NCBI GenBank assembly: GCA_943330235.2
Contig: CALQGY020000001.1
Location: 1-64,000, forward strand
Origin: Candidatus Kuenenia stuttgartensis
Lineage (GTDB): Bacteria; Gemmatimonadota; Gemmatimonadetes; Gemmatimonadales; Gemmatimonadaceae
Length of the DNA stretch: 64,000 bases
Direction: 5' to 3'
The notes beneath the pieces are model-generated. The model had not been told where the DNA came from. It did no database searches and saw only the letters and a program-made list of their open reading frames with translations. Positions 55,269-64,000 of the stretch are shown piece after piece. The translations under genes and the position numbers were made by a program. Numbering within the stretch: the first letter of the stretch is position 1; every line of letters starts with the position of its first letter.

Positions 55269-57962
55269 ATGTCACATCCCAATTCGTTCGGCAGCCGCGC
55301 CACCTTGGCCGTGGGCGACCGTCACTATGCGTACTTCCGACTCGCCGCGCTCGACGCGCTGCCGGGCAGTACCGCCGCGTCCCTGCCGTTCTCGCTGCGC
55401 GTCCTGCTCGAGAACCTGCTGCGCGGGGAAGACGGCGCCTTCGTCAAGCGCGCCGACGTTGAGTCGCTCGCGCACTGGAACGTCAAGGCCACCGTCGACC
55501 AGGAAATCGCCTTCCGCACGGCCCGCGTGCTGCTGCAGGACTTCACGGGCGTGCCGTGTGTCGTCGATCTGGCCGCCATGCGCGATGCCATGGTCTCCTT
55601 GGGCGGCGACCCCACCCGCATCAACCCGCTGCAGCCGGTCGATCTCGTCATCGACCACTCCGTCCAGGTGGACGAGTACGGCACCGAAGCGGCGCTGCTC
55701 CTCAACACCGAACTCGAGTTCGAGCGCAACAACGAGCGCTACGAGTTCCTGAAGTGGGGACAGGACGCGCTCCGCAACTTCCGCGTCGTGCCGCCGGGCA
55801 CCGGCATCTGCCACCAGGTCAATCTCGAGTACCTCGCGCAGGTGGTCTTCACCGCGCAGGACGGTGCTGAAACGCTGGCCTATTGCGATTCGCTGGTCGG
55901 CACGGACTCGCACACCACGATGATCAACGGCCTCGGCGTGCTGGGCTGGGGCGTCGGTGGCATTGAAGCCGAAGCCGCGATGCTCGGCCAGCCGGTGAGC
56001 ATGCTGATCCCTGACGTCATCGGCTTCAAGCTGCACGGCAAGCTGCCGGCCGGTGCGACCGCCACGGACTTGGTGCTCACGTGCACCGAGATGCTCCGCA
56101 AGAAGAAGGTGGTCGGCAAGTTCGTGGAGTTTTACGGCACCGGGCTCTCGTCGCTGGCGCTGGCCGATCGCGCGACCATCGCCAACATGGCCCCGGAATA
56201 CGGCGCCACGATGGGCTTCTTCCCCGTCGATGACGAAACGCTCAAGTACCTGCGCCTGTCCGGCCGCAGCGACGAGCAGGTCGCACTGGTTGAGGCCTAC
56301 ACCAAGGCGCAGGGGCTCTTCCGCACCGACGCCACCCCCGACCCGGTCTTTACGGACACGCTGGAACTCGACCTGAGCACCGTCGTGCCCAGCCTGGCCG
56401 GCCCCAAGCGCCCGCAGGATCGCGTGCCGCTGTCGCAGAGCAAGGCCATGTACCGCGAGGCCCTCGCCACGCAGATGGCGACGCAAGGGGCATCAACGGA
56501 CGACGCCGGCGTCTCCATCACGTACAAAGATCAGACGTTCGCGCTGCAGCATGGCCACATCGTCATCGCGGCGATCACGTCCTGCACCAACACGTCCAAC
56601 CCCAGCGTCATGCTGGCGGCGGGACTGCTGGCGCAGAAGGCCGTGGCAAAGGGGCTCACGAGCAAGCCGTGGGTGAAGACCTCGCTGGCCCCGGGCTCCA
56701 AGGTGGCGACCGACTACTTCCACAAGGCGGGTCTGATGGACTCGCTGGACGCGCTGGGCTTTAACGTCGTGGGCTACGGCTGCACCACGTGCATCGGCAA
56801 CTCGGGACCGCTCCCCACCGTCGTCAGCGAAGCCATCGACACGGGCAAGCTCAACGTAGCGGCCGTGCTCTCGGGCAACCGCAACTTCGAAGGCCGCGTC
56901 AATCCGCAGACGCGCTTTAACTACCTCGCGTCGCCGCCACTGGTGGTGGCCTACGCACTCGCCGGCCGGATGGACATCGACATGGCCACCGAGCCGCTCG
57001 GTGAAGGCACTGACGGCCCGGTATACCTGCGCGACATCTGGCCGAGCGCGCAGGAAGTGGAAGACACCATCCTCAGCTCCGTCAAGCGCGAGCAGTTCAC
57101 CACGCAGTACGCCAACGCGTTCGCGGGCGATGAACACTGGCAGGCGATTCAGTCGCCCACCGGTGATCAGTATGCGTGGAACAACGTTTCCACATATGTG
57201 AAGAACCCGCCGTACTTCGACGGCATGACCATGACGCCGCCGGGCGTGCGCCCGATCGCGGGCGCCAAGGTGCTCGGCATGTTTGGCGATTCCATCACCA
57301 CCGACCACATCTCGCCGGCCGGTTCCATCGCCGCGGCGTCGCCGGCCGGATTGTGGCTCAAGGCGCTGGGCGTGGACAAGAAGGATTTCAATTCGTACGG
57401 CGCGCGGCGCGGCAATCATGAAGTCATGATGCGCGGCACCTTTGCCAACATCCGCCTCAAGAACGAACTGACGGGCGGCAAGGAAGGCTGGTGGACCGCG
57501 ACCGCACCGGGTGCGGAACCGTCCGCCATCTACGACGTCTCCATGGCGCGTCAGGCCGAGGGCGTGCCGCAGATTGTGATCGCGGGCAAGGAATACGGTA
57601 CCGGTTCGTCGCGCGACTGGGCGGCCAAGGGCACGATGCTCCTCGGCGTCCGGGCCGTGATCGCCGAAAGCTTCGAGCGCATTCATCGCAGCAATCTCGT
57701 GGGCATGGGTGTGTTGCCCCTCGAGTTCGTGGCCGGTGAAACGCGTCAGTCGCTGGGGCTCACGGGCTTCGAGACGTACGAAATCGCGGACATGAGCGAC
57801 AGCATGATGCCGCGCGCGACGCTGCAGGTACACGCAACGGCGCCCGACGGCACCGTGAAAACCTTCAGCGCCCGCTCGCGCATTGATACGCCGGAAGAGA
57901 TGCAGTACTACAAGCACGGCGGCATCCTGCCGTACGTGTTGCGGAGCCTGGTGAGCCGATAA
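55269..57962 (+). CDS. acnA: Aconitate hydratase
   Basis: [18 protein letters not shown]...[18 protein letters not shown]...[33 protein letters not shown]...[13 protein letters not shown]...[43 protein letters not shown]. Confidence 0.97.
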   Translation: MSHPNSFGSRATLAVGDRHYAYFRLAALDALPGSTAASLPFSLRVLLENLLRGEDGAFVKRADVESLAHWNVKATVDQEIAFRTARVLLQDFTGVPCVVDLAAMRDAMVSLGGDPTRINPLQPVDLVIDHSVQVDEYGTEAALLLNTELEFERNNERYEFLKWGQDALRNFRVVPPGTGICHQVNLEYLAQVVFTAQDGAETLAYCDSLVGTDSHTTMINGLGVLGWGVGGIEAEAAMLGQPVSMLIPDVIGFKLHGKLPAGATATDLVLTCTEMLRKKKVVGKFVEFYGTGLSSLALADRATIANMAPEYGATMGFFPVDDETLKYLRLSGRSDEQVALVEAYTKAQGLFRTDATPDPVFTDTLELDLSTVVPSLAGPKRPQDRVPLSQSKAMYREALATQMATQGASTDDAGVSITYKDQTFALQHGHIVIAAITSCTNTSNPSVMLAAGLLAQKAVAKGLTSKPWVKTSLAPGSKVATDYFHKAGLMDSLDALGFNVVGYGCTTCIGNSGPLPTVVSEAIDTGKLNVAAVLSGNRNFEGRVNPQTRFNYLASPPLVVAYALAGRMDIDMATEPLGEGTDGPVYLRDIWPSAQEVEDTILSSVKREQFTTQYANAFAGDEHWQAIQSPTGDQYAWNNVSTYVKNPPYFDGMTMTPPGVRPIAGAKVLGMFGDSITTDHISPAGSIAAASPAGLWLKALGVDKKDFNSYGARRGNHEVMMRGTFANIRLKNELTGGKEGWWTATAPGAEPSAIYDVSMARQAEGVPQIVIAGKEYGTGSSRDWAAKGTMLLGVRAVIAESFERIHRSNLVGMGVLPLEFVAGETRQSLGLTGFETYEIADMSDSMMPRATLQVHATAPDGTVKTFSARSRIDTPEEMQYYKHGGILPYVLRSLVSR

Positions 57963-57976
57963 TCGCCACCAGCGCC

Positions 57977-58894
57977 GTGCCTCACGACAGCATGCAGCGG
58001 CTCGGCGGTCCCATTCACCTGCTGGTCAATCCGGCCGCAGGTGGTGGGCGTGCGGGACATTCCATCGACCGGGCCTACGCCGCGTTGCGGACCGTAGGTC
58101 CGGTCGAGTTGGTTGAGTCGACGTGCGCCGGCGATGAACGGCGTCTCGCGGCCGAGGCGCATCAAGCCCGCGCACGGGCGCTGGTCGTGCTGGGTGGTGA
58201 TGGCTCCCTCTCGCACGCGGCCCGCGGACTCATCGCCGCCCGCTCGGCGACCCCGCTGTGCGTGTTCGCCGCGGGCACCGGCAACGACTTCGCCAAGTCG
58301 CTCGGTGTGCCGGCGCACAATTTTCTCGCGATGGCGCGCCGGCTTGAAGCCGGTACCGTGCGCTCCATCGACGCCGGTGAGATTGACGGCGTGACCTTCA
58401 TCAACGCCGCGGGCTTCGGCTTCGACGTGGATGTCCTGCAGCGCATGCGCGAGCCGCGCCGCCGGCCGTTGCTGCGTGGGACGCCGCGCTACGTCGTCAC
58501 CGCACTCCAGCAGCTCTTCCGGTACAGCGGCTTACACGCCACCGTCCCCGTCCTTCGAGACGGTGCCTCGTCCCACTGGCTCACCGTCGTCTTTGCCAAC
58601 GGGCAATGGTTTGGCGGCGCGTTTCATATCGCGCCGGCCGCGCACGTGAGTGATGGGACGCTCGATCTGGTCGGTATTGCGGACGCGTCCCCGCTCACCC
58701 GCGCGGGACTCTTTGCTCGGGCGCTCCGCGGGAAGCATCTCTCGCATCGGGCCGTGCATACGCAGCGCGGGACCGCCTTTGTGATCACCTTCGTGGAGCC
58801 ACCGCATTTTCAGGCCGACGGGGAATTGCATCAGGCGTCGGGCCCCAGTGTCAGCGTCCGGTGTCTCCCGCAGGCCCTCCGCGTGGTCGGATAA
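57977..58894 (+). CDS. Diacylglycerol kinase-family lipid kinase
   Basis: HLLVNPAAGGGRAGHSIDRAYAALR...ALVVLGGDGSLSHAARGLIAARSATPLCVFAAGTGNDFAKSLG. Confidence 0.92.
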   Translation: MPHDSMQRLGGPIHLLVNPAAGGGRAGHSIDRAYAALRTVGPVELVESTCAGDERRLAAEAHQARARALVVLGGDGSLSHAARGLIAARSATPLCVFAAGTGNDFAKSLGVPAHNFLAMARRLEAGTVRSIDAGEIDGVTFINAAGFGFDVDVLQRMREPRRRPLLRGTPRYVVTALQQLFRYSGLHATVPVLRDGASSHWLTVVFANGQWFGGAFHIAPAAHVSDGTLDLVGIADASPLTRAGLFARALRGKHLSHRAVHTQRGTAFVITFVEPPHFQADGELHQASGPSVSVRCLPQALRVVG

Positions 58895-59021
58895 CCGGCC
58901 GCTCTGGCTGGGCCGTCGTTCGCCGATGTAACTTTCCTCGGTGTTGTAGGACTATCCGGGCTGACGTCCGCTCGGACCACCGAGGTCACCGCACGTTTCA
59001 CGTGCTTTTCGAGGAGCCTTC

Positions 59022-59615
59022 ATGTCGGTCTTCACGCGGTTCGCGCGCCTGTCTGTAGCTGCGGTATCCTCGTTCGCGGTCGTCGCCGTTTCGTCGGCGC
59101 ATGCGCAGGCGGCTCCCGCCGCTCCTGCTGCCGGCGTGTTGAAGGTCGGTGACATGGCGCCGGACTTTACCGTCGCCACCGTGACCGCCGCTGGTCTGGA
59201 GGCTAAGCCGTTCAAGCTCTCCGAGCACCGTGGCGAAACGGTCATCCTCGCGTTCTTCCCGAAGGCGCGCACGCGCGGATGCACCATGCAGATGGAGTCA
59301 TACCGCGACAAGTACGCCGACCTGTTCAAGAGCGGCAAGAAGGTGACGCTGGTGGGCGTCAGCGTGGATGCGGATAGCTCGCTCACGTCATGGGCAACGG
59401 ATGCCAAGTTCCCGTTCCGCTTCGCCGCGGATGTCGATCGCAAGGTGGGCGTGGCGTTCGGCGCCAGCGAAGGCACGGGCGTGCACAAGCGCTACCTCTA
59501 CGTGATTGACCCGAAGGGCAAGATCTCGTATGTCGCGACGCCGTTCCTGCAGATGTCCGCGGATGCCTACACGGAACTCGGCGCTGCGGTGACGCAGGCC
59601 GGCGGCGCGAAGTAA
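59022..59615 (+). CDS. Secreted peroxiredoxin (AhpC/TSA, Bcp-like), copy 1
   Basis: Signal peptide; LKVGDMAPDFTVATVTAAG...VILAFFPKARTRGCTMQMESYRDKYADLF (PxxxTxxC). Confidence 0.9.
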   Translation: MSVFTRFARLSVAAVSSFAVVAVSSAHAQAAPAAPAAGVLKVGDMAPDFTVATVTAAGLEAKPFKLSEHRGETVILAFFPKARTRGCTMQMESYRDKYADLFKSGKKVTLVGVSVDADSSLTSWATDAKFPFRFAADVDRKVGVAFGASEGTGVHKRYLYVIDPKGKISYVATPFLQMSADAYTELGAAVTQAGGAK

Positions 59616-59620
59616 TCGTG

Positions 59621-60187
59621 ATGACCACGCGTCATTCCCTGCGCGCGCTCGTCACCGCCGCGTTGATTGGCGCGAGTACGCTCGCCTCGGCGCGTCGCGC
59701 CGAGGCGCAGACGCTCAAAGTCGGCGACATGGCCCCGGACTTCACCGTGACGACGGTCACGGCCGCGGGCGTGGAGTCGAAGCCGTTTCATCTCGCCGAG
59801 CATCGTGGCGAGACGGTCGTGCTGGCCTTCTTCCCGAAGGCCCGCACTCCCGGCTGCACGACGCAGATGGAGTCGTATCGCGACCAGTACGCCGCGCTGT
59901 TTCAGGGCGGCCGAAACGTGGCGCTCGTGGGTGTCAGCACGGGTGGCACGAGTTCGCTGATCGCCTGGGCCAAGGACGACAAGTTTCCGTTCCGCTTTGC
60001 GGCCGACGAGGACAAGGCGGTTGGGAAAGCCTACGGCGCGAGCACCATCCTCTGGCACAAGCGTCATCTCTACGTGATTGATCCCGCGGGAAAGATCGCG
60101 TACATCGCGACGCCATTTCTGCAGATGTCCGCCGACGCCTACACCGCGCTGGGGAAGGCCGTCAGTGCCGCCGGCAGCACGAAGTAG
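59621..60187 (+). CDS. Secreted peroxiredoxin (AhpC/TSA, Bcp-like), copy 2
   Basis: LKVGDMAPDFTVTTVTAAG...VVLAFFPKARTPGCTTQMESYRDQYAALF; close tandem paralog of 59022-59615. Confidence 0.9.
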   Translation: MTTRHSLRALVTAALIGASTLASARRAEAQTLKVGDMAPDFTVTTVTAAGVESKPFHLAEHRGETVVLAFFPKARTPGCTTQMESYRDQYAALFQGGRNVALVGVSTGGTSSLIAWAKDDKFPFRFAADEDKAVGKAYGASTILWHKRHLYVIDPAGKIAYIATPFLQMSADAYTALGKAVSAAGSTK

Positions 60188-60198
60188 CCGCGGCCGAC

Positions 60199-61677
60199 GT
60201 GCACGCATCCACCGCTCCAGATAACGCCCGCGCGCTCGCGATCGCCCTTTATCGGGCGGCCGTCGAGGGCGCGGCGCCGTATCCGCGCACGCGCGATGCC
60301 GTGCACCAGTGGCTGACGTCGCATCCGGCCGCCGCAGAGGTCAGCGCGACCGCGCGCGTGCACTGCATCGCGTTGGGCAAAGCGGCGAGCGCCATGACGG
60401 CCGGCGCGGTTGACGCCCTGGCCGCCCAGACCCGCCCGGTGATCTCGGGCGTGGTGGTGACCTCCCATGCGCCGTCGCGCGAGGAGCTAGGACCGCTCGG
60501 CGCCCTGCCGCAGGGCGTGTCGCTCCACATCGGTGATCATCCCGTGCCCGGCCCCGCCTCGCTCGATGCCGCCGATGCCATCGACGATGCCGTGCGTGCC
60601 GTCGAGCCGGGCGATCTGGTGGTCGTGCTGCTGTCTGGAGGCACGACGGCCCTCACCGCGGCGCCGCTCCCCGCGTTCTCGCAGCAAGTCGGCGACGCCG
60701 GGCGCGCGCAGGCGCATCTCGCCAATCTCGCGCAGACACTGCTCGAGTCGGGGCTGGCCATTCACGAGATGAACGCCATTCGGCGGCGCGTGCTGCGCTG
60801 GGGGGCTGGTCGTCTCGCGGTCGCGTTACAGGCACGCGGCGCCGCGCACATCGCCGTCTTCGCCATTTCGGATGTCATCGGTGACGCGCCGGCGGTCATC
60901 GGCTCGGGCCCCTGCTCGCCCGAACCGCTGGACGACACCACGTTTTTCGCCCTGTTAGACGCGCACGATCTGCGTAGCAGTCTTGAGCGCGACATGGCGC
61001 AGTTCCTCGGGCTCGTCGGCGGCGGCCTGCCGCCCGCGGTGGCCACCACCGCAGATCCGGCGTTTGCGCAGGTGTCGTACCAGTACGTCGCGCGCAATCG
61101 CGATGCGCTCGAGGCGCTTGCGCGCACCGCCCGCGCGTGGGGCGTGGACCACGTGCTCATTGACGACACGCCCCTGGAAGGCGAGGCCGCCGAACTCGGC
61201 GACGCGATTGCGCGGCGCGCGGTGCAGATGGCGCTGGAGCTGCCCACCCGCGAACGCGCGGTGTGGGTGGCCGGCGGCGAGCCGGTGGTGCACCTGCGCA
61301 GCATCGTGGAACGCGCGCTGGCGGCCGACGAAGACGACGGTTCGCTGGATGAACCCATGAAGGGTGGGCGCATGCAGGCCCTCGCGCTGTCCGCCGCGCT
61401 GCGCCTTGAAGAGCACGCGCGGACCGAGCACGTCTGGCGCGTCACGCTGCTGGCGGGCGGCACGGATGGCCGTGATGGGCCAACCGATGCGGCGGGCGCC
61501 ATTGTCGATGGCGGAACGCCACTCGGCGCCCGCCGATTCGGGCATCGCCGTCCGGAGCGCGACCTCGAAACGGGACGATCGTGGTTTTCGCTCGACGCCG
61601 CCGATGCGCTCCTGCGCACCGGGCCCACCGGCACGAATGTGATGGACATCGTCGCCATTCTGATCGACGCGCGATGA
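60199..61677 (+). CDS. Glycerate 2-kinase family protein (DUF4147/MOFRL)
   Basis: VHCIALGKAASAMTAGAVDAL...VLLSGGTTALTAAPLPAFS...LESGLAIHEMNAIRRRVLRWGAGRLAVAL...LLAGGTDGRDGPTDAAGAIVDG. Confidence 0.92.
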   Translation: MHASTAPDNARALAIALYRAAVEGAAPYPRTRDAVHQWLTSHPAAAEVSATARVHCIALGKAASAMTAGAVDALAAQTRPVISGVVVTSHAPSREELGPLGALPQGVSLHIGDHPVPGPASLDAADAIDDAVRAVEPGDLVVVLLSGGTTALTAAPLPAFSQQVGDAGRAQAHLANLAQTLLESGLAIHEMNAIRRRVLRWGAGRLAVALQARGAAHIAVFAISDVIGDAPAVIGSGPCSPEPLDDTTFFALLDAHDLRSSLERDMAQFLGLVGGGLPPAVATTADPAFAQVSYQYVARNRDALEALARTARAWGVDHVLIDDTPLEGEAAELGDAIARRAVQMALELPTRERAVWVAGGEPVVHLRSIVERALAADEDDGSLDEPMKGGRMQALALSAALRLEEHARTEHVWRVTLLAGGTDGRDGPTDAAGAIVDGGTPLGARRFGHRRPERDLETGRSWFSLDAADALLRTGPTGTNVMDIVAILIDAR

Positions 61678-62507
61678 GCCCGAAGTCCATCGGCCCTGTG
61701 GGGCGACCAGCGAGCACGCCGCCCGAGACGGCGGCGTCGGCCACCGCCCCTGCCGATGGCACGCCAGGCCTCGACACCACATACCGCCGACGTCCTCGGC
61801 AGCCGCGCGGCCAGAAGCGCGTCGAGCTGTTGCTGGATGCCGCGGCCGCCGTGATCGCCGAGTCGGGACTGCAGGCGGCCACGGCCGAAGCGATTGCGTT
61901 ACGCGCGAAAACCGCCAAGGGATCGCTCTACCAGTTCTTTCCCAACCGCGATGCGGTGCTCGCGGCACTCGCGCTGCGCTACGCCGACCAAATGCGCGCC
62001 ATTCACGAGCGCGCAATTCCGATGGACTCGCAGGGGCTCTCGCTCGAACGACTGATCGAGCAGATTGTGCGGCCACTGGCCGAGTTCCACGACCGGAACC
62101 CCGCGTTCCGGCGCGTCTTTGCCGTGAATGAGGGCCCCTCCGACGATACGCGCTCGACGCCGGTGCGCCTCCGTTCGCAGCTGTTCGATTCCTTCGTCGA
62201 TCGACTCGACCTGCTCTTTGCGGCCCGCAATCCTGCGCTGCCCGCTCGCGACCGCCGTCGGCTCGCGCTGATCTGCGTATCGGTGGGGCAGGCCGTGCTC
62301 GCCCGACGCAGTCGCGTCGCCGCCGCCGAGAAGAAGCCACTACTCGACGACTTGCAGCGACTCTTGGTGGCGTATCTCGCACCCGTGCTGGAGCCGACCG
62401 CGCCGGTGTCGGCGCCGCGCGCCGCTCCCGCCAAGCGAGCGTCTGGCCCGCGGAAGACCAGCGCGCGGGCGGTTGTGACACCCGCGTCGCACACGACCGC
62501 CGACTGA
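61674..62507 (+). CDS. TetR/AcrR-family transcriptional regulator
   Basis: QKRVELLLDAAAAVIAESGLQAATAEAIALRAKTAKGSLYQFFPNRDAVLAALALRYADQM; ATGA overlap with upstream gene. Confidence 0.9.
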   Translation: MSPKSIGPVGRPASTPPETAASATAPADGTPGLDTTYRRRPRQPRGQKRVELLLDAAAAVIAESGLQAATAEAIALRAKTAKGSLYQFFPNRDAVLAALALRYADQMRAIHERAIPMDSQGLSLERLIEQIVRPLAEFHDRNPAFRRVFAVNEGPSDDTRSTPVRLRSQLFDSFVDRLDLLFAARNPALPARDRRRLALICVSVGQAVLARRSRVAAAEKKPLLDDLQRLLVAYLAPVLEPTAPVSAPRAAPAKRASGPRKTSARAVVTPASHTTAD

Positions 62508-62572
62508 CCACGTGACGCGCCACCGTGCGCGCGGTCATTGTGCCCACTTCCTCCGGTGGTGACTTTTCAGCC

Positions 62573-63511
62573 ATGTCATCGCCCGCCGCCTCCCGAACGG
62601 TCACCATCGGTCTCATCCAAGAGACCGCCTCGGACGACCTTGCCGCCAATCTCTCGCAAGCCGTGCAGCGCGTCCGCGACGCCGCCGCGCAGGGCGCGCA
62701 GATCATCTGCCTGCAAGAGCTCTTCAACGCCCCGTACTTCTGCAAGGTGATTCGTCCCGACCGGTTCGATATCGCCGAACCCGCCGACGGACCGATTGTC
62801 ACGACGATGCAGGCGCTCGCCAAGGAACTCGGCGTCGTCCTCGTCGCGCCGTACTACGAGAAACAGGCGCCGGGACTGTATCGCAATTCGGCCACCGTGA
62901 TCGACGCCGACGGATCCGTGCTCGGGACGTATCGAAAGATGCACATCCCGCACGACCCGCTCTTCGAGGAGAAGTACTACTTCGCCCCCGGTGATGTGGC
63001 ACCCGACCAACGCACCGACCGGCATCCCGGCACAAGCGGATTCCGCGTCTGGCGCACGAAGTTCGCCGACATCGGCGTCCTCATCTGCTGGGATCAGTGG
63101 TATCCCGAAGGCGCGCGCATCACCGCGCTGCTCGGCGCGCAAATTCTGTTCTATCCCACGGCCATTGGTTGGCATCCGGCGGAAAAGGCGACGTTTGGCG
63201 ATGCGCAGGTTGATGCGTGGCGCACCGCACAGCGCGCGCACGCCATCGCCAACGGGGTCTTCGTGGCGTCGCCCAACCGTGTTGGCTTTGAAGGCGAGCC
63301 CGGTACCGACGGGCTGGAGTTCTTCGGCCAATCGTTCATCTGTGATCCGTTCGGTCGCTATCTCGCGCAGGCCGACACGCAGCCGGCAATTCTGACGGCG
63401 CAGTGCGATCTCGGCCTCATCGAAGAGACGCGGCGCAACTGGCCCTTCCTGCGCGATCGGCGCGTGGATGCGTACGGCCCGATCACACAGCGTTGGCTGG
63501 GTGGCGCGTGA
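62573..63511 (+). CDS. aguB: Carbon-nitrogen hydrolase, N-carbamoylputrescine amidase
   Basis: VTIGLIQETASDDLAANLSQAVQRVRDAAAQGAQIICLQELFNAPYFC...YRKMHIPHDPLFEEKYYFAPGD...IGVLICWDQWYPEGARITALLGAQILFYPTAIG; adjacent to aguA. Confidence 0.93.
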   Translation: MSSPAASRTVTIGLIQETASDDLAANLSQAVQRVRDAAAQGAQIICLQELFNAPYFCKVIRPDRFDIAEPADGPIVTTMQALAKELGVVLVAPYYEKQAPGLYRNSATVIDADGSVLGTYRKMHIPHDPLFEEKYYFAPGDVAPDQRTDRHPGTSGFRVWRTKFADIGVLICWDQWYPEGARITALLGAQILFYPTAIGWHPAEKATFGDAQVDAWRTAQRAHAIANGVFVASPNRVGFEGEPGTDGLEFFGQSFICDPFGRYLAQADTQPAILTAQCDLGLIEETRRNWPFLRDRRVDAYGPITQRWLGGA

Positions 63512-64000
63512 GCACGGCGTCGTCGGCACCAACGGTGCGCATGCCCGCCGAGTGGGAGCCGCATGAGGCCACGTGGATTGCGTGGCCGCACCACGAGCCC
63601 GATTGGCCCGGCAAGCTCGGCCCCATTCCGTGGGTCTACGCGGAGATCGTGCGCGCGCTCGCGGCGTATGAACGCGTCGAGATTCTCTGTCACGACGAGG
63701 CCGTACGCCACGACGCCGAGCAGGCGCTCACGCTGCACGATGTGGACCCGGTGACCTATCGCCTGCATGTGCAACCGTCGGACCGTGTGTGGCTGCGTGA
63801 TTCCGGGCCCACCGGTGTGCACGGCGTCGATGGTGCGGTATCGCTCGTGCATTGGGGCTTTAACGCGTGGGCCAAGTACGACAATTACGCGCAGGATGCA
63901 CTGGTGCCGGCAGCGGTGGAACGCATCACCGGTCTGCGGCGTACCGAGGCGATGCGACACGACGTCATGCAGCGACTGGTCCTCGAAGGCGGTGGCATCG
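63508..64000 (+). CDS. aguA: Agmatine deiminase (truncated by window end)
   Basis: GTG start, manual translation: VSTASSAPTVRMPAEWEPHEATWIAWPHHEPDWPGKLGPIPWVYAEIVRALAAYERVEIL...WLRDSGPTGVHG; overlaps aguB; not in the ORF track because it runs off the window. Confidence 0.93.
   Translation, partial: MSTASSAPTVRMPAEWEPHEATWIAWPHHEPDWPGKLGPIPWVYAEIVRALAAYERVEILCHDEAVRHDAEQALTLHDVDPVTYRLHVQPSDRVWLRDSGPTGVHGVDGAVSLVHWGFNAWAKYDNYAQDALVPAAVERITGLRRTEAMRHDVMQRLVLEGGGI

Noticed and set aside
1-64000. tRNA, rRNA, prophage, toxin-antitoxin, restriction or defence islands
   Set aside because: Nothing in the ORF translations or the sequence as read supports any of these; tRNA detection by eye is weak, so tRNAscan/Infernal would be needed to exclude small RNAs.

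Overview
64 kb of high-GC bacterial chromosome, probably Gemmatimonadota (inferred from an SprA-like giant outer-membrane protein, Oar/CarboxypepD_reg-type TonB-dependent receptors and overall gene content; no rRNA is present to confirm this). The window is mostly dense housekeeping and envelope genes: type IV pilus ATPases/platform plus a ComEA-like protein; an SprA-like protein; an LptF-LptG-MlaE-MlaD lipid-transport run; two giant TonB receptors; CtaA/CtaB; HemB/HemC/HemD; Acs; M16 peptidase; PsuG; aconitase; tandem peroxiredoxins; glycerate kinase; and AguB/AguA. I saw no CRISPR array, tRNA, rRNA, transposase or prophage. Main items for a second look: (1) a compact five-gene operon (33.7-38.1 kb: GGR-like flavoprotein, flavin reductase, methyltransferase, SRPBCC cyclase-like protein, FabF-like KAS) that looks like a small specialised-metabolite pathway without its own ACP or classical PKS; (2) a patatin-ferredoxin fusion; (3) a SpeD-like protein that lacks the pyruvoyl-forming serine; (4) a cyanophycinase fused to a beta-lactamase-like domain whose SxxK motif appears lost; (5) many unrelated short tandem repeats with a 12-bp period; (6) two related long inverted repeats that fill convergent intergenic gaps; (7) a cryptic membrane protein with a possible TIM-barrel C-terminus. 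All assignments come from reading translations by eye; no database search was run.
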